Positions 36,688 to 45,763 of a DNA stretch of 64,000 nt are shown here, one piece after another. This DNA is from Paracoccaceae bacterium (GTDB taxonomy: Bacteria > Pseudomonadota > Alphaproteobacteria > Rhodobacterales > Rhodobacteraceae): assembly GCA_028284705.1 (NCBI GenBank), contig JANQRE010000044.1, positions 1 to 64,000 of the forward strand, given 5' to 3'. How positions within the stretch are numbered: the stretch's first letter is position 1; each line of letters starts with the position of its first letter. The position numbers and the translations under genes were made by a program. The notes beneath the pieces are model-generated. The model did not search any database and was not told where the DNA came from. It worked only from the letters and a program-made list of their open reading frames with translations.

Positions 36688-38259
36688 TCACGATTTCTGG
36701 AACATGGCGAGCATGCGCCGGGTGACGAGGAAGCCACCGAAGATGTTCACCGCCGCCAACGCCACCGCCAGCATCGACAGGATCGTGATGATCGCCGACG
36801 ACGAGCCGATCTGGATCAGGGCGCCGAGGATGATGATGGACGAAATCGCGTTGGTGACCGCCATGAGCGGCGTGTGCAGCGAATGTGCAACCCCCCAGAT
36901 CACCTGGAAGCCCACGAAGACCGCGAGCACAAAAACGATGAAGTGCTGCATGAAACTTGCAGGTGTATAAAGGCCCGCCAGCAGGATCAGCACGCCGCCG
37001 ATGCCGAGCAGGGTGAATTGCTGTTTGGTCTGCGCCTTGAAGGCCGCGACCTCCTGCGCCTTTTTCTCTTCCGGCGTCAGCTCTTTCGGCTTCTCTTTCG
37101 GCACGGTCGCGATAGCCGCAACCTTGGGTGGTGGCGGCGGGAAGGTGACTTCCTTGGCGTGGGTCACGGTCGCGCCGCGGATCACATCATCTTCCATGTC
37201 ATGCACGATCTTACCGTCCTTTTCAGGTGTAAGGTCGGCCATCATGTGTCTGATATTGTTGGAATAAAGTGTCGAGGACTGCGTGGCCATCCGGCTTGGG
37301 AAATCCGTGTAGCCGATGATGGTGACATCATTGTCGGTGACGATTTTCTCGTCCTTGACGGTCAGTTTGCAGTTGCCGCCTTTCTCCGCCGCGAGGTCGA
37401 CAATCACCGAACCCGGTTTCATCGCCTTGACCATATCCTCGGTCCAAAGCTCGGGCGCTTCGCGGTTCGGGATCAGGGCCGTACAGATGACAATGTCCAT
37501 CTCGGGCGCCATCTCGCGGAATTTTTCGAGCTGTTTCTCGCGGAATTCCGGGGAGGACGGCGCGGCATAACCGCCGGTGGCGGCTGAATCCTGCGCGCTT
37601 TCCTCGAATTCGAGGAAGACAAACTCCGCGCCCATGGACTCGATCTGTTCGGCGACTTCGGGGCGCACATCGAACGCATAGGTGATGGCCCCCAGCGAGG
37701 TCGAGGTGCCGATGGCAGCGAGGCCTGCAACCCCTGCCCCGATCACGAGGACCTTCGCGGGCGGCACTTTGCCGGCAGCCGTCACCTGTCCGGTGAAGAA
37801 GCGGCCAAAATTGTTACCCGCTTCGATCACAGCCCGGTAGCCCGCGATATTGGCCATGGACGAGAGCGCATCCATCTTCTGGGCGCGGCTGATGCGGGGC
37901 ACCATTTCCATGGCGATGACCGTCGCGCCTTTGTCGGCGGCGGATTTCATCTTCTTCTCATTCGCACCGGGGTTGAAGAAGGAGATCAGTGTCTGCCCGT
38001 CGCGCAAGCGTTTCATCTCATTGGCATCGGGCTCGCGCACCTTGGCGACAACATCAGCGGCTTTCCAAAGCGCGGCGGCGGTCTTCACGACCTCAACGCC
38101 GGCGTCCTTATAGGCTTTGTCGGAAAACCCGGCCCGCTCGCCCGCTTTTGTCTCGATCACGCATTCATGGCCGAGTTTTTGCAGCTGGAGCGCGCTTTCC
38201 GGCGTCATCGCGACGCGGTTTTCGCCCTCAAAAGTCTCTTTTGGTGCACCAATCTTCAT
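36688..38259 (-). CDS. pntA: NAD(P) transhydrogenase, alpha subunit
   Basis: 523 aa single-chain alpha subunit (many alphaproteobacteria split it into PntA1/PntA2; here it is fused). NAD-binding domain I is seen in GAPKETFEGENRVAMTPESA, KVLVIGAGVAGLAAIGTSTSLGAI and DLAAEKGGNC. A proline/lysine-rich linker (about 385-405) leads to four C-terminal helices of domain II (FTLLGIGGVLILLAGL onward). GAGGGGACCAG precedes the ATG. Promoter not identified in the 203-bp gap to the divergent SDR gene. Confidence 0.96.
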   Translation of the reverse strand: MKIGAPKETFEGENRVAMTPESALQLQKLGHECVIETKAGERAGFSDKAYKDAGVEVVKTAAALWKAADVVAKVREPDANEMKRLRDGQTLISFFNPGANEKKMKSAADKGATVIAMEMVPRISRAQKMDALSSMANIAGYRAVIEAGNNFGRFFTGQVTAAGKVPPAKVLVIGAGVAGLAAIGTSTSLGAITYAFDVRPEVAEQIESMGAEFVFLEFEESAQDSAATGGYAAPSSPEFREKQLEKFREMAPEMDIVICTALIPNREAPELWTEDMVKAMKPGSVIVDLAAEKGGNCKLTVKDEKIVTDNDVTIIGYTDFPSRMATQSSTLYSNNIRHMMADLTPEKDGKIVHDMEDDVIRGATVTHAKEVTFPPPPPKVAAIATVPKEKPKELTPEEKKAQEVAAFKAQTKQQFTLLGIGGVLILLAGLYTPASFMQHFIVFVLAVFVGFQVIWGVAHSLHTPLMAVTNAISSIIILGALIQIGSSSAIITILSMLAVALAAVNIFGGFLVTRRMLAMFQKS

Positions 38260-38462
38260 CTGGTCCCCTCATCGGTGTTTGGCCCTAGGCAGCAGGATGG
38301 CGCTGCTTTAGCCCTTGCGCCGCGGGATCACAAGCCGATGCCGTAGCGTCAGCGCGCAATGATCATGCGTCATCCGCCCGGGCGTCTTTGCGAATATGTC
38401 GCTGGTCAGTTGGCCGCAAAACGCGCTACGTTTTTGCCAAGCGCGAAAAATGAGGCAAATCC

Positions 38463-39221
38463 ATGAGTTTAGACGGCAAACATGCGCTTGTGACGGGGGG
38501 CGGCACGGGCATTGGGCTCGCCGTCGCGCGGGGTTTGGTGCGTCAAGGTGCGCAGGTGACGATATCCGGCAGACGCTTGGAAACACTGGAAAAAGCGGCT
38601 GAGGACATGGCGGGGTTGCACCCGGTGCATATGGATGTCGCCGCCCCCGAATCCGTTTCCGACGCTGTGCAGTCCGCAACCGCCGCCCGTGGACCTGTTC
38701 AGATTTGCGTTGCAAATGCCGGGATTGCGGAGGGGCGTTCGATCCTGAAGACCGATCTGGCCTTCTGGCGGCAGATGATGGCGATCAATCTCGACGGCGC
38801 CTTTCTGACCGTGCAGGCCTGTCTGCCCGGCATGCTGGAGGCTGGATGGGGCCGTGTGATCGCCGTCTCCTCCATCGCGGGTGTTCGGGGTCTGAAAGGC
38901 GCGCCCGCCTATACCGCGTCAAAACACGGGATGATCGGACTGATCCGGTCGCTCGCGGCGGATTACGCAGGCAAAGCCGTCACCTTCAACGCCCTCTGCC
39001 CGGCTTATGTCGACACCGAGATCATCACGCGCAACACGGAAAGCATCATGGCGCGCACCGGATTGGATGAAGACAAAGCCCGCGCCCTGATGGTCGATGT
39101 GAACCCGCATGGCCGCCTGATCGCACCCGATGAGGTCGCCGAGGCTGCCGTGTTTTTGTGCAGCGATGCCTCTGAAAGCGTCAACGGGCAGGCGCTTCAG
39201 ATCGCGGGCGGCGAAATCTGA
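38463..39221 (+). CDS. Short-chain dehydrogenase/reductase
   Basis: 252 aa classical SDR. TGGGTGIG nucleotide motif (11-18), CVANAGIAEG (NNAG equivalent), catalytic Ser in VSSIAGV, and YTASKHG with Tyr/Lys. The C-terminus LCSDASESVNGQALQIAGGEI is typical. Similar sequences are annotated as 3-hydroxybutyrate or 3-hydroxyacyl dehydrogenases, but the substrate cannot be set from sequence alone. An AATGAGGC ribosome site lies upstream. Confidence 0.88.
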   Translation: MSLDGKHALVTGGGTGIGLAVARGLVRQGAQVTISGRRLETLEKAAEDMAGLHPVHMDVAAPESVSDAVQSATAARGPVQICVANAGIAEGRSILKTDLAFWRQMMAINLDGAFLTVQACLPGMLEAGWGRVIAVSSIAGVRGLKGAPAYTASKHGMIGLIRSLAADYAGKAVTFNALCPAYVDTEIITRNTESIMARTGLDEDKARALMVDVNPHGRLIAPDEVAEAAVFLCSDASESVNGQALQIAGGEI

Positions 39222-39338
39222 CTGTTTCGGAAATTTGAACAGAGTCGTGATCGGCCAGCGCTTGCGCGCCCTGTAACCTTTCGATTACACATAAGATGTA
39301 TAGATTTTTGGACATATGAAGATCGGAACACGACGGAT

Positions 39339-39824
39339 ATGGCCAGACCTTGCCCCCCATCCGTGAAAGTGCGGCCCTTTCTGACGTCGGACGCGCAGGC
39401 GACCCGTGCGATCTATCATGACGCGGTGATTGGCGGCACGTCTGCGCATTATTCGCGCTCTCAGCGGCTCGCTTGGGCGGGCAGTCGCGCGGTGCCGCCC
39501 GGCTGGGTCAAACGCCTGCGCGAGCAATACACGCTGGTTGCCACGCTGGAGGGGCGCATCATCGGCTTCATGTCGATGGCGAAGAGCGGCTATCTCGATC
39601 TGGCTTTCGTGCTGCCCGCGATGATGGGATCGGGGATCGCCGCACGCATCTATGAAGCGCTGGAGGCCTGGGCGCGCAAATCTGGCCTGACAGCGCTGAC
39701 AACCGAGGCCAGTCACCTGGCCCGGTCGTTTTTTTCCAAACACGGGTGGAAAGTGGTGGCCGCGCAAGAGGTCGAAATCCGCGGCCAGCTGCTGGAGAAT
39801 TTCAGGATGGCAAAAAGCCTCTGA
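39339..39824 (+). CDS. GNAT family N-acetyltransferase
   Basis: 161 aa GNAT. It has an N-terminal VRPFLTSDAQATRAIYHDAVIGG, a central LEGRIIGFMSMAKSGYLDLAFVLPAMMGSGIAARIYEALEAWAR with the acetyl-CoA pyrophosphate loop (MMGSGIA in place of the usual QxxGxG), and the C-terminal EASHLARSFFSKHGWKVVAAQEVEIRG. Substrate unknown. It ends directly next to the convergent hppD stop with no gap. Confidence 0.85.
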   Translation: MARPCPPSVKVRPFLTSDAQATRAIYHDAVIGGTSAHYSRSQRLAWAGSRAVPPGWVKRLREQYTLVATLEGRIIGFMSMAKSGYLDLAFVLPAMMGSGIAARIYEALEAWARKSGLTALTTEASHLARSFFSKHGWKVVAAQEVEIRGQLLENFRMAKSL

Positions 39825-40919
39825 TCACTCCGCCGCAATTTCTCCATTGGCGATCTGTTCGGCCTCGATGCTCTCGAAGAGCGCCTTGAAATTGCCCTCG
39901 CCGAACCCGTCATCGCCTTTGCGCTGGATGAATTCGAAGAAGATCGGCCCGATCACGGTTTTGGAGAAGATCTGCAACAGGATGCGGGTCTCACCGCCAT
40001 CCACAACGCCTTCGCCGTCAATCAGGATACCGTGTTTCATCATCCGATCCAGCGGCTCCTCGTGACCGACGACGCGGTCTTTTGAGAGCTTGTAATAGGT
40101 CTCCGGCGGTCCCGGCATGAACTTGATGCCGTTTTCCGAAATCCGATCGGTCGCGTCATAGATGTCGCGCGCGCCGACTGCGATGTGCTGGATGCCCTCG
40201 CCATTGTATTTCTTCAGGTAGGAGACGATCTGCCCGGTCTCGCCACGATCTTCGTTGATCGGGATGCGGATGCGCCCGCAGGGCGAAGTCAGCGCCCGTG
40301 AAAAGAGCCCGGTGAATTTGCCTTCGATATCGAAGAATCGAATCTCCTTGAAGTTGAAAAGCCGTCCGTAGAATTCGAACCAGACATCCATGTTACCCTT
40401 GAAGACATTGTGGGTCAGGTGGTCGAGATAGTAGAAGCCGACACCTTCGGGATGGGCATTGTCGATCCAGGTGAACTCTTCATTGTAAGGATTTGTTTCG
40501 TAATATTTATCGGTGAAGTAGATCAGGCTGCCGCCGATCCCTTTGATCGCAGGCCAGTCGAGGGTTTTGTCCGCGCCTTCATAGGGCTCGGCACCCTTTG
40601 CGACGGCATGGTCAAAAGCATGTTGTGCGTCCACGACCCGCCAAGCCATGGAGGGTGCGCAAGGTCCGTGCTCTTCGACGAATTTCGCCGCGAAGCTGCC
40701 CGGCTCGGCGTTCAGCACGTAAGTGATATCGCCCTGCTGCCAGAGTTCGATCTGCTTGGTTTTGTGGGTCGCGGTGTGCACATAGCCCATCTTTGCAAAG
40801 AGCGTGCGCAACTCCTCCGGCTCCGGATGAGCAAACTCGACAAACTCGAACCCGTCCGTGCCAGCGGGGTTGTCATCGGTGATTTTGGCTTTCGGGGCGT
40901 CGTGCGGGAAAGGACCCAT
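39825..40919 (-). CDS. hppD: 4-Hydroxyphenylpyruvate dioxygenase
   Basis: Non-haem iron enzyme turning 4-hydroxyphenylpyruvate into homogentisate in tyrosine/phenylalanine catabolism; 364 aa. Two vicinal-oxygen-chelate halves. Iron ligands: the histidine in YYLDHLTHNVFKG, the histidine in GEGIQHIAVG, and the glutamate in FFEFIQRKGDDGFGEGNF near the C-terminus. GGAG lies before the ATG. It is divergent from an AsnC/Lrp regulator, a common arrangement, which suggests control by that regulator. Confidence 0.95.
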   Translation of the reverse strand: MGPFPHDAPKAKITDDNPAGTDGFEFVEFAHPEPEELRTLFAKMGYVHTATHKTKQIELWQQGDITYVLNAEPGSFAAKFVEEHGPCAPSMAWRVVDAQHAFDHAVAKGAEPYEGADKTLDWPAIKGIGGSLIYFTDKYYETNPYNEEFTWIDNAHPEGVGFYYLDHLTHNVFKGNMDVWFEFYGRLFNFKEIRFFDIEGKFTGLFSRALTSPCGRIRIPINEDRGETGQIVSYLKKYNGEGIQHIAVGARDIYDATDRISENGIKFMPGPPETYYKLSKDRVVGHEEPLDRMMKHGILIDGEGVVDGGETRILLQIFSKTVIGPIFFEFIQRKGDDGFGEGNFKALFESIEAEQIANGEIAAE

Positions 40920-41082
40920 GTTACATCTCCTGTTCGCTTTGAATAAAAGATAGCGCCGGGATGATGCGATTTCTGCGCATTCTTTGGCGCTCTTAGGCCA
41001 TATTCTTCAAAAATCGCGCATTAAGATCGCAAATAGCGACAAAATCCCGCATGTATCCTCAAATTACCAATAGATTAACGCG

Positions 41083-41097
41083 TTTAAAAATTCTAAA
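41083..41097. promoter_or_regulatory. AT-rich palindrome, distal copy, hppD/AsnC intergenic
   Basis: TTTAAAAATTCTAAA, one mismatch from the perfect copy at 41226. It lies about 164 bp upstream of hppD and 106 bp before the regulator start. The surrounding 283-bp gap is unusually AT-rich for this genome; I see no other clear element in it. Confidence 0.45.
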
Positions 41098-41202
41098 CTC
41101 GGTAAGAGATTGGAAACCACGAAAATGCGGCTGTATCTCGCCGCCCGGTGACGGGTCGGACCGGAAAGGCGCATATGGCGACGGCAAACAAAAGGGTCAA
41201 AA

Positions 41203-41664
41203 ATGGCGCAACTTGATGCCACCGATTTAAAAATTTTAAACTTCGTGCAGAAAACCGGCAATGCGACCGCGCAGGAATTGGGTGATGCGCTGCATCTCTC
41301 CGCGTCCCAGGCCGGTCGCCGTCGCCAACGGCTCGAGGCCGAGGGTATCATCAAAGGCTACTCGGCCCGCATCGACCCGGCCACCCTTGGCCTCTCTGTT
41401 CAGGCCTTCGTGCAGGTTCAAACCGCCTCCCACACGCCTGACACCCATACCAGCTTCCTGCGACTTGCCAATCTGCAACCCCAGATCACCGCTGCCTGGA
41501 TCATGACCGGCACCGCGGATTATATGCTGCGGGTGTTTTGCGAAGACCTCGCCGCGCTCAACAGTCTCGTTCAGGATATCCTCCTCCCCCACCCCTCCGT
41601 CGCCCGCGTCACCAGCCAGATCGTCATGGATCAGTTCAAACGTGACGCGCCCCTGCCGGTGTAA
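41203..41664 (+). CDS. AsnC/Lrp-family transcriptional regulator
   Basis: 153 aa. N-terminal HTH (LDATDLKILNFVQKTGNATAQELGDALHLSASQAGRRRQRLEAEGIIKGYSARIDP) and C-terminal RAM ligand/oligomer domain (ITAAWIMTGTADYMLRVFCEDLAALNSLVQDILLPHPSVARVTSQIVM). Divergent from hppD, so probably responds to tyrosine or phenylalanine and controls hppD and itself. The codons for LKILN are TTA AAA ATT TTA AAC, unlike the GC-rich usage elsewhere, and form a perfect palindrome (see next entry). Confidence 0.92.
   Translation: MAQLDATDLKILNFVQKTGNATAQELGDALHLSASQAGRRRQRLEAEGIIKGYSARIDPATLGLSVQAFVQVQTASHTPDTHTSFLRLANLQPQITAAWIMTGTADYMLRVFCEDLAALNSLVQDILLPHPSVARVTSQIVMDQFKRDAPLPV
41226..41240. promoter_or_regulatory. 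AT-rich palindrome inside the AsnC/Lrp coding start
   Basis: TTTAAAAATTTTAAA, a perfect palindrome around one A, within codons 8-13 of the regulator gene and 143 bp from its near-copy upstream. The rare TTA codons suggest the DNA sequence is kept as a binding site. Binding by the regulator itself is an inference. Confidence 0.5.
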
Positions 41665-41742
41665 GCGAGCACCCCAAATCGCCCCTACCAATGCCTGCCC
41701 AAGCGACTTAGGCTCAAAGACACGTCCCTCCGGAGCCTTTTG

Positions 41743-43653
41743 ATGGAATCTTTCCTCTACCAAGCGACGATCTATCTGCTGGCGGCCTGTCTGGCTGTGC
41801 CTCTGGCGGTGCGCTTGGGGCTCGGTTCGGTGCTGGGTTACCTCATGGCCGGGATCGTGATCGGACCCATTGCAGGCCTTGTCGGCTCCGAGACCCAGGA
41901 TTTGCAGCATTTCGCCGAGTTCGGCGTGGTCATGATGCTCTTTCTCATCGGGCTAGAGCTTGAGCCCCGCACGCTTTGGGACATGCGCCATAAACTTCTG
42001 GGACTGGGCGGGTTGCAGGTCGGCGTCACCGGCCTTCTGATCACCGGGGCGGCGCTTATGCTTGGTCAACCTCTGACGGTCGCCGCGGCTATCGGCATGA
42101 TCTTCGCGCTATCGTCCACCGCCATCGTGTTGCAAACCCTGAACGAGAAGAACCTGATGCAGACCGGTGGCGGGCGCTCGGCCTTCTCCGTCCTTCTGAC
42201 GCAGGATATCGCTGTCATCCCTATGCTGGCCCTGATGCCGCTTTTAGCGCTGAGCAGCCTGCAACACGCGAGCCATGACGCCCATGGCGACGATCACGGG
42301 CCCCAGATCATGTCTCTCATCGAAGGTCTACCGGGCTGGGGTGTGACGCTGGTCACCATCAGCGCGATCATTGCGGTGGTCCTGGCTGGCCACTTCCTGA
42401 CGCGTCCGATCTTCCGCTACATCCACATGTCACGCCTGCGGGAGATGTATTCCGCCGTCTCGCTGCTCTTTGTGGTCGGGGTCGCGGTGCTGATGAATAT
42501 GGTTGGCCTGTCCCCGGCGCTTGGCACCTTCGTGGCCGGTGTCGTGCTCGCCAATTCCGAGTTCCGCCACGAGCTTGAGGCCGATATCGCGCCCTTCAAA
42601 GGCCTGCTTCTGGGGCTCTTCTTCATCACTGTGGGTGCCGGCATCAATTTCGCCGTACTGTTCGGCTCCCCCTTCATCATCATTGGCCTCACGCTCGGCA
42701 TCATGCTGATCAAAGGTCTCGTGCTCTACGGCCTCGCGGTGCTGTTCAACATCCGCCGCCGCGACAAGATGCTTTTTGTGCTGTCCCTCGCCCAGGCCGG
42801 GGAATTCGGCTTCGTCCTGATCAGCTTCGCCCTGCAGCAAAGCGTCATGCCACGCGATCTGGCGGAGATGCTGCTGCTCATTGTCGGCCTCTCGATGCTG
42901 CTGACGCCGCTTCTCTTCATCGCCTATGATTTCGTCGCCAAACGCATGAGCGATGTGGTGCCCGAGATCGAACATGATGAGATCGATGAGCAAGGTGCGG
43001 TGATCATCGCGGGCATCGGCCGGTTTGGGCAGGTGGTGAACCGTCTGGTCTCGCAATCAGGGTTCTCCACCACCGTGCTCGACCATGATCTGGAGACGAT
43101 CCAACTGATGCGCCGGTTCGGTTTCAAGGGCTTCTTTGGCGATCCGACCCGACCCGACCTTCTGCACGCGGCAGGGTTAGACGAAGCGAAAGTGCTCGCG
43201 GTCTGCGTGGACAATCGCGATGCGGCGGTGAAGCTGGTGAAATATGCCCGCTCTGAGCGGCCGGATATCCACATCATCGCCCGCGCCTATGACCGCCAGC
43301 ATGTCTTCCAGCTGTATCAGGCGGGGGCCAATGACATTGTGCGCGAGATGTTTGACAGTTCGCTGCGCGCCGGTCGTTACGTGCTGGAGCAGATGGGGCT
43401 GACCGAGTTCGAAGCGCATCAGCAGGAGACGACGTTCTACCAGATGGACCGCGAGGGCATGAAGGAACTTGCCATGGTCTGGGATCCGAAACGACCCGCC
43501 AGCGAGAACCCGGCCTATATCGAGAAAGCCAAAGAGCTGAACCGCGATCTGGAGACCGCGCTGCTCACCAAACTGAACGCTCAAAAGGCGCTGCGTCAGG
43601 CCAATCAGCAACCGACGCCCCGTGAAGAGGACCCGGCGGAGAAATCGGCTTAG
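41743..43653 (+). CDS. Kef-type monovalent cation/proton antiporter (CPA2)
   Basis: 636 aa. About 12 transmembrane helices (1-385) with LGYLMAGIVIGPIAGL and the FLIGLELEP and DIAVIPMLAL motifs, then a C-terminal TrkA-N/RCK domain (about 415-540) with IIAGIGRFGQVVNRLVSQSG and LDHD for nucleotide binding, and a polar tail. Resembles KefB/KefC potassium-proton antiporters, often gated by glutathione adducts. The ATG at 41743 has CCGGAGCC upstream; a TTG precedes it in frame. Confidence 0.9.
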   Translation: MESFLYQATIYLLAACLAVPLAVRLGLGSVLGYLMAGIVIGPIAGLVGSETQDLQHFAEFGVVMMLFLIGLELEPRTLWDMRHKLLGLGGLQVGVTGLLITGAALMLGQPLTVAAAIGMIFALSSTAIVLQTLNEKNLMQTGGGRSAFSVLLTQDIAVIPMLALMPLLALSSLQHASHDAHGDDHGPQIMSLIEGLPGWGVTLVTISAIIAVVLAGHFLTRPIFRYIHMSRLREMYSAVSLLFVVGVAVLMNMVGLSPALGTFVAGVVLANSEFRHELEADIAPFKGLLLGLFFITVGAGINFAVLFGSPFIIIGLTLGIMLIKGLVLYGLAVLFNIRRRDKMLFVLSLAQAGEFGFVLISFALQQSVMPRDLAEMLLLIVGLSMLLTPLLFIAYDFVAKRMSDVVPEIEHDEIDEQGAVIIAGIGRFGQVVNRLVSQSGFSTTVLDHDLETIQLMRRFGFKGFFGDPTRPDLLHAAGLDEAKVLAVCVDNRDAAVKLVKYARSERPDIHIIARAYDRQHVFQLYQAGANDIVREMFDSSLRAGRYVLEQMGLTEFEAHQQETTFYQMDREGMKELAMVWDPKRPASENPAYIEKAKELNRDLETALLTKLNAQKALRQANQQPTPREEDPAEKSA

Positions 43654-43656
43654 AGC

Positions 43657-43748
43657 GAAATCGGTTTAACCTGTAACCGGATGCATCGCTTAACGCGTTG
43701 AAATCTATGATTTCAGGCAGCGTTAAGTGATGCAGATTTACCGATTTC
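43657..43748. terminator. Nested long inverted repeat between Kef antiporter and cobT
   Basis: Three concentric stems: outer GAAATCGGT/ACCGATTTC (43657/43748), middle 15-bp TGCATCGCTTAACGC/GCGTTAAGTGATGCA with one mismatch (43682-43734), and inner TGAAATC/GATTTCA around TAT (43699-43715). It fills the whole gap between two convergent genes and probably ends transcription from both. There is no strong T-tract, and a repeated element is an alternative. Confidence 0.6.
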
Positions 43749-43752
43749 TGCT

Positions 43753-44769
43753 TTAGCCGTCGCTGACGCCCGCTTCGGCAAATGTCGCCATGCCGGAATG
43801 GCAGGCCACAGCGCCTTTCAGGATGCCAATCGCGAGCGCCGCGCCGGACCCTTCGCCGAGGCGCAACCCGAGGGTCAGAAGCGGCTCCTTGCCAATCGCC
43901 TCCAACATGCGCCGATGCGCGCCTTCTGCCGACCTGTGCCCGGCCACCACATGATCAAGCGCGCCATCCGCTGCCTCATGCAGAACCAGCGCGGCAGAGG
44001 TGGCAATGAACCCATCAAGGATGACCGGAATGCGATGCATACGTGCCGAGGCCATGGCCCCTGCCATCGCTGCGATCTCGCGCCCGCCCAGACGGCGCAG
44101 CACCTCGAGCGGCTCGTCCAAATGGTCTTCGTGTTTCTGCAGACCCGCCGCCACGACCTTTGTCTTCAGCGCCAGACCATCATCGCTGACCCCGGTGCCG
44201 CGCCCGGTGAATTCCGCGGCACTTCCATGGAGAAGGGCCGCGGCAATGGCGGCTGCCGAGGTGGTGTTGCCGATGCCCATCTCGCCGGTAACCAGCAGAT
44301 CGGCGTCGGGGTCCACGGCGTCCCAGCCCGCGCGCAGGGCCGCGACGCAGTCTTCTTCGCTCATCGCCGCCTCAAGGGTGAAATCCGCCGTTGGCCGGTC
44401 GAGCTCCAAAGCATGTACATCCATCTTCGCGCCAAAAAGGTCAGACAATTGATTGATCGCCGCACCACCATGCTCAAAATTCAGCACCATCTGCGCGGTC
44501 ACTTCGGCCGGAAAGGCCGACACGCCGCGCGCCACGACCCCGTGGTTTCCGGCAAAAACCAGTACTTGCGGCGCGGCGATTGTGGGTCGGTCGGTGCGGC
44601 GCCAACTGCCATACCAGATCGCCAGGTCTTCCAGCGCTCCCAAGGCGCCCGGGGGTTTCGTCAGCTGCCCGTTGCGCGCCTCAGCACCGGCACGCGCCTC
44701 CGCATCAGGTCGGGGAAGATCGCCAAGAAGCGCGGCAAATTCCGCGAGCGTTACGAAGGGTTTGGGCAT
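43753..44769 (-). CDS. cobT: Nicotinate-nucleotide-dimethylbenzimidazole phosphoribosyltransferase
   Basis: Activates the lower-ligand base in the cobalamin nucleotide-loop pathway; 338 aa, standard length. Visible motifs: [78 protein letters not shown] and the C-terminal [30 protein letters not shown]. It is divergent from cobS with an 85-bp gap; I see no cobalamin riboswitch in that space. Confidence 0.95.
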   Translation of the reverse strand: MPKPFVTLAEFAALLGDLPRPDAEARAGAEARNGQLTKPPGALGALEDLAIWYGSWRRTDRPTIAAPQVLVFAGNHGVVARGVSAFPAEVTAQMVLNFEHGGAAINQLSDLFGAKMDVHALELDRPTADFTLEAAMSEEDCVAALRAGWDAVDPDADLLVTGEMGIGNTTSAAAIAAALLHGSAAEFTGRGTGVSDDGLALKTKVVAAGLQKHEDHLDEPLEVLRRLGGREIAAMAGAMASARMHRIPVILDGFIATSAALVLHEAADGALDHVVAGHRSAEGAHRRMLEAIGKEPLLTLGLRLGEGSGAALAIGILKGAVACHSGMATFAEAGVSDG

Positions 44770-44854
44770 AAAGGGACGCTCCCTGGGCGTTGCAAAATCG
44801 TTTCCCTCTCTTTACGCCGGAGCGAAGGAGACACAAGTCTGGATTCACCGCCCT

Positions 44855-45622
44855 ATGGCGTTTCGCTTAGATCGCTGGCACTTACTGCGTGACGTTCGCG
44901 TCGCGTTGATGCTTCTGACCCGGTTGCCCCTGCCGCCGGTGGAAATGGAGGATCAGTCCGAGGCAGCGGAGGCTGCCTGGTCTTTCCCGCTTGCTGGCGT
45001 CGCGCTTGCCGCCATTGCTGGTCTCATCGCCAATGCAGCACTAGCCCTCGATCTGCCAGCCGGGTTGGCCGCTGGCCTTGCACTTGCCACGCTCATCATC
45101 GGCAGCGGAGCCATGCATGAGGACGGGCTCGCCGATTGCGCGGACGGGTTCTGGGGTGGCTGGGACAAAGCACGCCGCCTCGAGATCATGCGTGACAGTC
45201 GTATCGGTGCCTATGGCGTTCTGGCCTTGATCCTGATCATCGGTCTTCGGTGGGGCGCTTATGCAGCCATCTTCATCGCGGGTCCGGTTTTTGGGCCTTT
45301 GATTGCGGCTGCTCTGCTCTCGCGCGCGGCCATGGTCACGGTGATGAACGCTCTGCCCAATGCGCGTGCGGATGGTCTCTCTCACGGGTCTGGTCGTCCC
45401 GGTGCTGCAAACACCTGGTCCGCCATCGGACTGGCCGTTGTGATCAGCATCCTTTTGCTGGGTTGGCTCAGCGCGCTCGCCATTGCTGCGGCCCTCTTCG
45501 CCGGTCTCACCTGCGCGCAGATCGCGAGAGCCAAAATCGACGGGCAAACCGGCGATGTGCTTGGGGCCACGCAGCAGATCACGGAAGTGGCGATACTGCT
45601 GGTGCTGGCCGCTTCACTCTGA
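44855..45622 (+). CDS. cobS: Adenosylcobinamide-GDP ribazoletransferase
   Basis: Joins adenosylcobinamide-GDP and alpha-ribazole, completing cobalamin. 255 aa integral membrane enzyme with about seven hydrophobic helices and the acidic metal-binding motif HEDGLADCADGFWGGWDKARRLEIMRDSRIGAYG (about 87-120). The frame is open back to 44453, antisense to cobT; the ATG at 44855 gives the family start MAFRLDRWHLLRDVRVALMLLTRLPL. No strong ribosome site is visible. Confidence 0.93.
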   Translation: MAFRLDRWHLLRDVRVALMLLTRLPLPPVEMEDQSEAAEAAWSFPLAGVALAAIAGLIANAALALDLPAGLAAGLALATLIIGSGAMHEDGLADCADGFWGGWDKARRLEIMRDSRIGAYGVLALILIIGLRWGAYAAIFIAGPVFGPLIAAALLSRAAMVTVMNALPNARADGLSHGSGRPGAANTWSAIGLAVVISILLLGWLSALAIAAALFAGLTCAQIARAKIDGQTGDVLGATQQITEVAILLVLAASL

Positions 45623-45650
45623 TCTGAGAATGCCTCGAAGCTGGGGGGTC

Positions 45651-45705
45651 TGGGGGGCATCCCCCAGCCGGGTCGCTCATGGCGCAAGCCATGGCGAAAG
45701 CCCGG
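45651..45705. terminator. Hairpin pair between cobS and carD
   Basis: First TGGGGG-GGCAT-CCCCCA-like stem (45651-45666), then a longer one: outer CCGGG/CCCGG (45668-45672/45701-45705) and inner CATGGC-GCAA-GCCATG (45678-45693) capped by a GNRA-type tetraloop. They lie between convergent genes. No U-tract follows, so they may be structured 3'-end elements or a dispersed repeat. A weaker stem with CGCT/AGCG follows near 45726-45738. Confidence 0.5.
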
Positions 45706-45763
45706 TCCCAAAAGAAAGCGCCCGCTGAAAAGCGAGCACTTTCAAATCTTTATGATGTGATCT

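Noticed and set aside
40920-41202. A small gene in the AT-rich hppD/AsnC gap
   Set aside because: No frame has a start with a ribosome site and coding-like composition; it is better seen as a control region.
44770-44854. Possible cobalamin riboswitch between cobT and cobS
   Set aside because: The 85-bp gap is too short and has no conserved B12-box sequence.
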